Below, one piece after another: positions 61,742 through 64,000 of a DNA stretch of 64,000 nucleotides (position 1 is its first letter; every line of letters starts with the position of its first letter). Location of the stretch: NCBI RefSeq assembly GCF_003173615.1, contig NZ_QGNA01000002.1:186001-250000 (forward strand). Direction: 5' to 3'. The notes below the pieces were generated by a model. That model was not told the origin of the DNA. It was given only the letters and a program-made list of their open reading frames with translations, and ran no database searches. The position numbers and the translations under genes are program-made. This DNA is from Falsiroseomonas bella. GTDB lineage: Bacteria; Pseudomonadota; Alphaproteobacteria; Acetobacterales; Acetobacteraceae.

Positions 61742-62621
61742 CCGGCGGCTGTGGCGGGCGCAGCGCGGGGTCGGCGATCACCCCCATCTCCGCCAAACAG
61801 AACTTGAGGCGCGCGGTGGCGCGCCCGCCGGGCGGCGCGCCGTAGATCGCCTCGGCCAGCGGTTCCAGCTTCTCGTGCAGCGCGCGGGCGCGAGCCAGGT
61901 CGCCCGCGCGCACGGCCGCATCAAGTGCTGCGATCTCGTCCGGCAGCACATCCGCCAGCGACACCAGCGACCCGTCCGAGCCGTGCACCATGCAGGCCAG
62001 CAGGTGCTCGTCGCCGCTGGCGCAGAACGCCACATCCGGGCGCTTCGCCTTGCAGATGCGCCGCAGCGCGTCGTAGCGGTCCACCTCCCACGATCCTTCC
62101 TTCACGCCCACCACCTCCGGCAGGTCGAGCAGGGCGGCGAAGGTTTCTTCCGTAAAGGCCATGCGGCCGGCGCCGTGATGCGCGGCAAACAGGAAGGTCG
62201 GCATGCCCGGCACGGCGTCGAGGATCGTCCGATGATGCAGCAGCGCCATCTCCATGGTCTGCGCCAGGGCGAAGCCGTTGGGCAGGAAGACCATGATCGC
62301 GTCGGCGCCCGCCGCGCGCGCGTCCCGCGCTTCCTCGGCCGCCTCCAGGCTGCTCTCGGCGTTCACCCCAGCGACGACGATGTGCGAGCCGCCGACCGTC
62401 TCGACCGCGACCTCGACGGCCCGCCGCTTCTCGGCGCGACTGAGCAGAAAATTCTCGCCGGCATGGCCGTTCATCAGCACGCCCGCGATGCCCGGCCGCA
62501 GCACGCAATGCGCGGTGTGCCGCGCATAGGCCTCCCAGTCCGGCGCGAAGTTCTCGCGCGTCATCGGTAGCACGGTCGAAGGATAGATGCCGTGGAAGCG
62601 CGTCGGGCCTTTGGGGATCAT
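61686..62621 (-). CDS. Dihydrodipicolinate synthase-family lyase/deaminase (possible pyrroline-4-hydroxy-2-carboxylate deaminase)
   Basis: 311 residues of the DapA TIM barrel. The Schiff-base lysine is Lys174 (EVVGVKEGS), and GVLMNGHAGENFLLS replaces the GTTGE loop. The tyrosine normally in YNxPxR is absent (FLFAAHHGAG), so lysine biosynthesis is unlikely. Next to an FAD dehydrogenase and a BFD-domain protein, the best match is the 4-hydroxyproline pathway, where a DapA-family enzyme deaminates the cyclic imine. The start overlaps the dehydrogenase stop (ATGA). Confidence 0.8.
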   Translation of the reverse strand: MIPKGPTRFHGIYPSTVLPMTRENFAPDWEAYARHTAHCVLRPGIAGVLMNGHAGENFLLSRAEKRRAVEVAVETVGGSHIVVAGVNAESSLEAAEEARDARAAGADAIMVFLPNGFALAQTMEMALLHHRTILDAVPGMPTFLFAAHHGAGRMAFTEETFAALLDLPEVVGVKEGSWEVDRYDALRRICKAKRPDVAFCASGDEHLLACMVHGSDGSLVSLADVLPDEIAALDAAVRAGDLARARALHEKLEPLAEAIYGAPPGGRATARLKFCLAEMGVIADPALRPPQPPVSPPEAAMLRQAMRSSGL

Positions 62622-63727
62622 GCAGCCTCCATCGCCAGCAGGCGATCAATGGGGAACAGCGGCATCTCCGGCGCTTCGCCGGCTACGGCCTGTGCCAGCA
62701 GCTTTCCGAAGTATGGACCGCTGGTGTAGCCGGAATGCACGCTGCCGATGATCCATGCGTTGTCTACCCCAGGGATCGGCCCGATGGCAGGCAGCGCATC
62801 CGCTGTCTCGGCTTCCAGCCCCAGCCAGGCGCGCACGACGCGCGCATCGCGCAGCGCAGGGATGGTGTGCGCGGCGAGGCGCACATTGCCCCGGAAATTC
62901 TCTGCGCGCACCGCGAGCCCGCCGCGCTGCCGGTCGCCGATGCCCTGCCAGCCGCCGCCGATCAGCACCGTGCCGTTCGCATACTGCTTCAGCGACAGCA
63001 GGCCCGAGGCCACGCCAAGCACCGTGCGCATCACCGGGCGGATGCGCTCCGTGACGACAAGCTGGTTGATCAGCACCTTGATCGGCAGCCGCACGCCGAG
63101 CCAGCCGGCCATCTCCTCCAGCCAGACGCCCCCCGCCAGCACGATGCGCTTCGCCTGAAGCGGGCCGGTCTCCGTCTCCAGCACGAAGCGCCCGGCCTCA
63201 CGGTCCACGCCCCAGACCGCGCGGTTCTCGAACAGCGCGACGCCCGCATTGAGCAGCGCCGGTCGGAAGGCGCGGCCCGTCAGATAGGCGCTCGTAAAGC
63301 CGTCGATGGGGCAATGCCCGGCCAGCAGCACGCGGTCGGACAGCCCCGGCTCGATCTCCATCGCCTGCCCACCGGAGATCAGCTCGATCGGCGCGCCGGC
63401 CGCGCGGCGGGCCTTCGCGCGCTCCTCCAGCATCGCCGCCTCGCGTTCCGTGAAGGCGACCGAAAGCCCCGGGCAGGCCACCGCCAGCACATGGCCGCCA
63501 TCGCACCATTCCGCCATGCGCAGCCACATCTCATGCGCGCGCAGCGCATAGGGGATCAGCGCCGCGCGGGTCATCTGCATCGTCAGCGTGCCGGCATTGA
63601 CGCCGGACGCCTCGCGGCAGATCGCGCCGCGATCCAGCAGCGCCACGCGCATGCCAGCGCGAGCAAGGTGCAGCGCCGTGCTGCAGCCCATGACGCCCGC
63701 GCCGACGATCGCGACGTCGAACGCCAT
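62618..63727 (-). CDS. FAD-dependent D-amino-acid/hydroxyproline dehydrogenase, beta-like subunit
   Basis: 369 residues. VAIVGAGVMGCSTALHLARAGMRVALLD (FAD fold, about 5-32), then SGVNAGTLTMQMTRAA. The C-terminus has AWLGLEAETADALPAIGPIPGVDNAWIIGSVHSGYTSGPYFGKLLA, the DAO-family closing region. It resembles the small catalytic subunit of bacterial D-hydroxyproline dehydrogenase and related opine/octopine oxidases. Both ends overlap neighbouring genes, so the operon is tightly coupled. Confidence 0.85.
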   Translation of the reverse strand: MAFDVAIVGAGVMGCSTALHLARAGMRVALLDRGAICREASGVNAGTLTMQMTRAALIPYALRAHEMWLRMAEWCDGGHVLAVACPGLSVAFTEREAAMLEERAKARRAAGAPIELISGGQAMEIEPGLSDRVLLAGHCPIDGFTSAYLTGRAFRPALLNAGVALFENRAVWGVDREAGRFVLETETGPLQAKRIVLAGGVWLEEMAGWLGVRLPIKVLINQLVVTERIRPVMRTVLGVASGLLSLKQYANGTVLIGGGWQGIGDRQRGGLAVRAENFRGNVRLAAHTIPALRDARVVRAWLGLEAETADALPAIGPIPGVDNAWIIGSVHSGYTSGPYFGKLLAQAVAGEAPEMPLFPIDRLLAMEAA

Positions 63728-64000
63728 CAGAGCGGCGCCGGCGCCGGCACAGGAATGTCGGCGTAGTCGAATTCGCCGAGCACCGCTTCCATCGGCACCG
63801 GCCGCAGCGGCAGGCGACCCGTGGCGAAGCCCGCGCGCTCCCGCCCGCCGACGCGACGCGCAACCAGCTCCGCCGCGGCCTCGCCGCAGAGCCGGCCCTG
63901 GCAGGGGCCCATGCCGCAGCGGGTGAACTGCTTGAGCTGGTTCATCTCGGTCGCGCCATCATCCAGCGCCGTCTCGATCTCCGCCCGCGTCACGCCCTCG
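63727..64000 (-). CDS. C-terminal part of the alpha-like subunit (BFD [2Fe-2S] domain), cut by right edge
   Basis: About 90 codons are visible. QLKQFTRCGMGPCQGRLCGEAAAELVA is the BFD-like iron-sulfur motif of the alpha subunit of opine/hydroxyproline dehydrogenases. Reading on into the edge gives EGV TRAEIE, as in the CRCE-x-VT start of that domain, so a GTG near 63993 is unlikely to be the real start and the gene continues outside. The stop shares bases with the beta subunit ATG (TGATG). Confidence 0.82.
   Translation of the reverse strand, partial: EGVTRAEIETALDDGATEMNQLKQFTRCGMGPCQGRLCGEAAAELVARRVGGRERAGFATGRLPLRPVPMEAVLGEFDYADIPVPAPAPL

Overview
The window is very GC-rich (roughly 70 % by eye). 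It has third-codon-position G/C bias, many ATGA/TGATG gene overlaps and nearly exclusive TGA stops. The gene content (Bug/TctC solute-binding proteins, soxBDAG sarcosine oxidase, several enolase-superfamily dehydratases, modABC with a short ModE, a CYP152 peroxygenase) suggests an environmental, chemo-organoheterotrophic alphaproteobacterium, probably Acetobacteraceae/Rhodospirillales (Roseomonas-like). That placement is inference from gene content. I saw no rRNA, tRNA, insertion sequence, phage gene or CRISPR array.

Layout. 1-4193 (minus): molybdate operon modA-modB-modC-modE-like followed by two MoeA-like genes, the last cut by the window edge. 4349-9061 (plus): a divergent enolase-superfamily protein, an OmpR/histidine-kinase pair and an HtrA protease with a strong terminator-like hairpin. 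9189-15857: a catabolic cassette with a TIM-barrel isomerase, a shikimate-dehydrogenase-like enzyme, a convergent FAD oxidoreductase and a complete tripartite tricarboxylate transporter (TctC-TctB-TctA). 15927-25415: single genes and small groups, namely a CYP152 P450, a lipid kinase, a DUF389 membrane protein, a PAP2 phosphatase, a PoxB-like TPP enzyme, Cu/Zn superoxide dismutase, two c-type cytochromes (four hemes in all), the wreck of a formate/nitrite-transporter-family gene, and a small antibiotic-biosynthesis-monooxygenase-type (ABM) protein.

25493-34036 (minus) is a giant RTX-type secreted protein gene of about 2,848 codons that is split in frame by a single TAG at 31697-31699. Coding signal continues across the stop. 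34433-39533 (plus) is soxBDAG, the heterotetrameric sarcosine oxidase operon.

39543-52787 is the richest accessory region. Three enolase-superfamily dehydratases and a peptide-type ABC transporter (fused ATPases, two permeases, long binding protein) lie on the minus strand. A divergent FCD-type GntR regulator, SMP-30 lactonase, a fourth dehydratase and a short-chain dehydrogenase lie on the plus strand. Together these read as uptake plus oxidative (dehydrogenase -> lactonase -> dehydratase) breakdown of an unknown sugar or sugar acid, probably controlled from two inverted repeats between the divergent arms.

52801-58247: HtpG, a MscS channel, a TVP38 membrane protein overlapped by a SelD-type FAD oxidoreductase, and a VOC protein running into an MFS transporter (to 59434). 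59510-64000: a polar-amino-acid ABC importer without its ATPase, converging on a lyase, FAD-dehydrogenase and BFD-domain operon that resembles D-hydroxyproline catabolism and runs off the right edge.

The items most worth following up are the amber-split RTX gene, the multi-enolase sugar-acid locus, the frameshifted and deleted FNT gene, and the hairpin between tctC and tctB.
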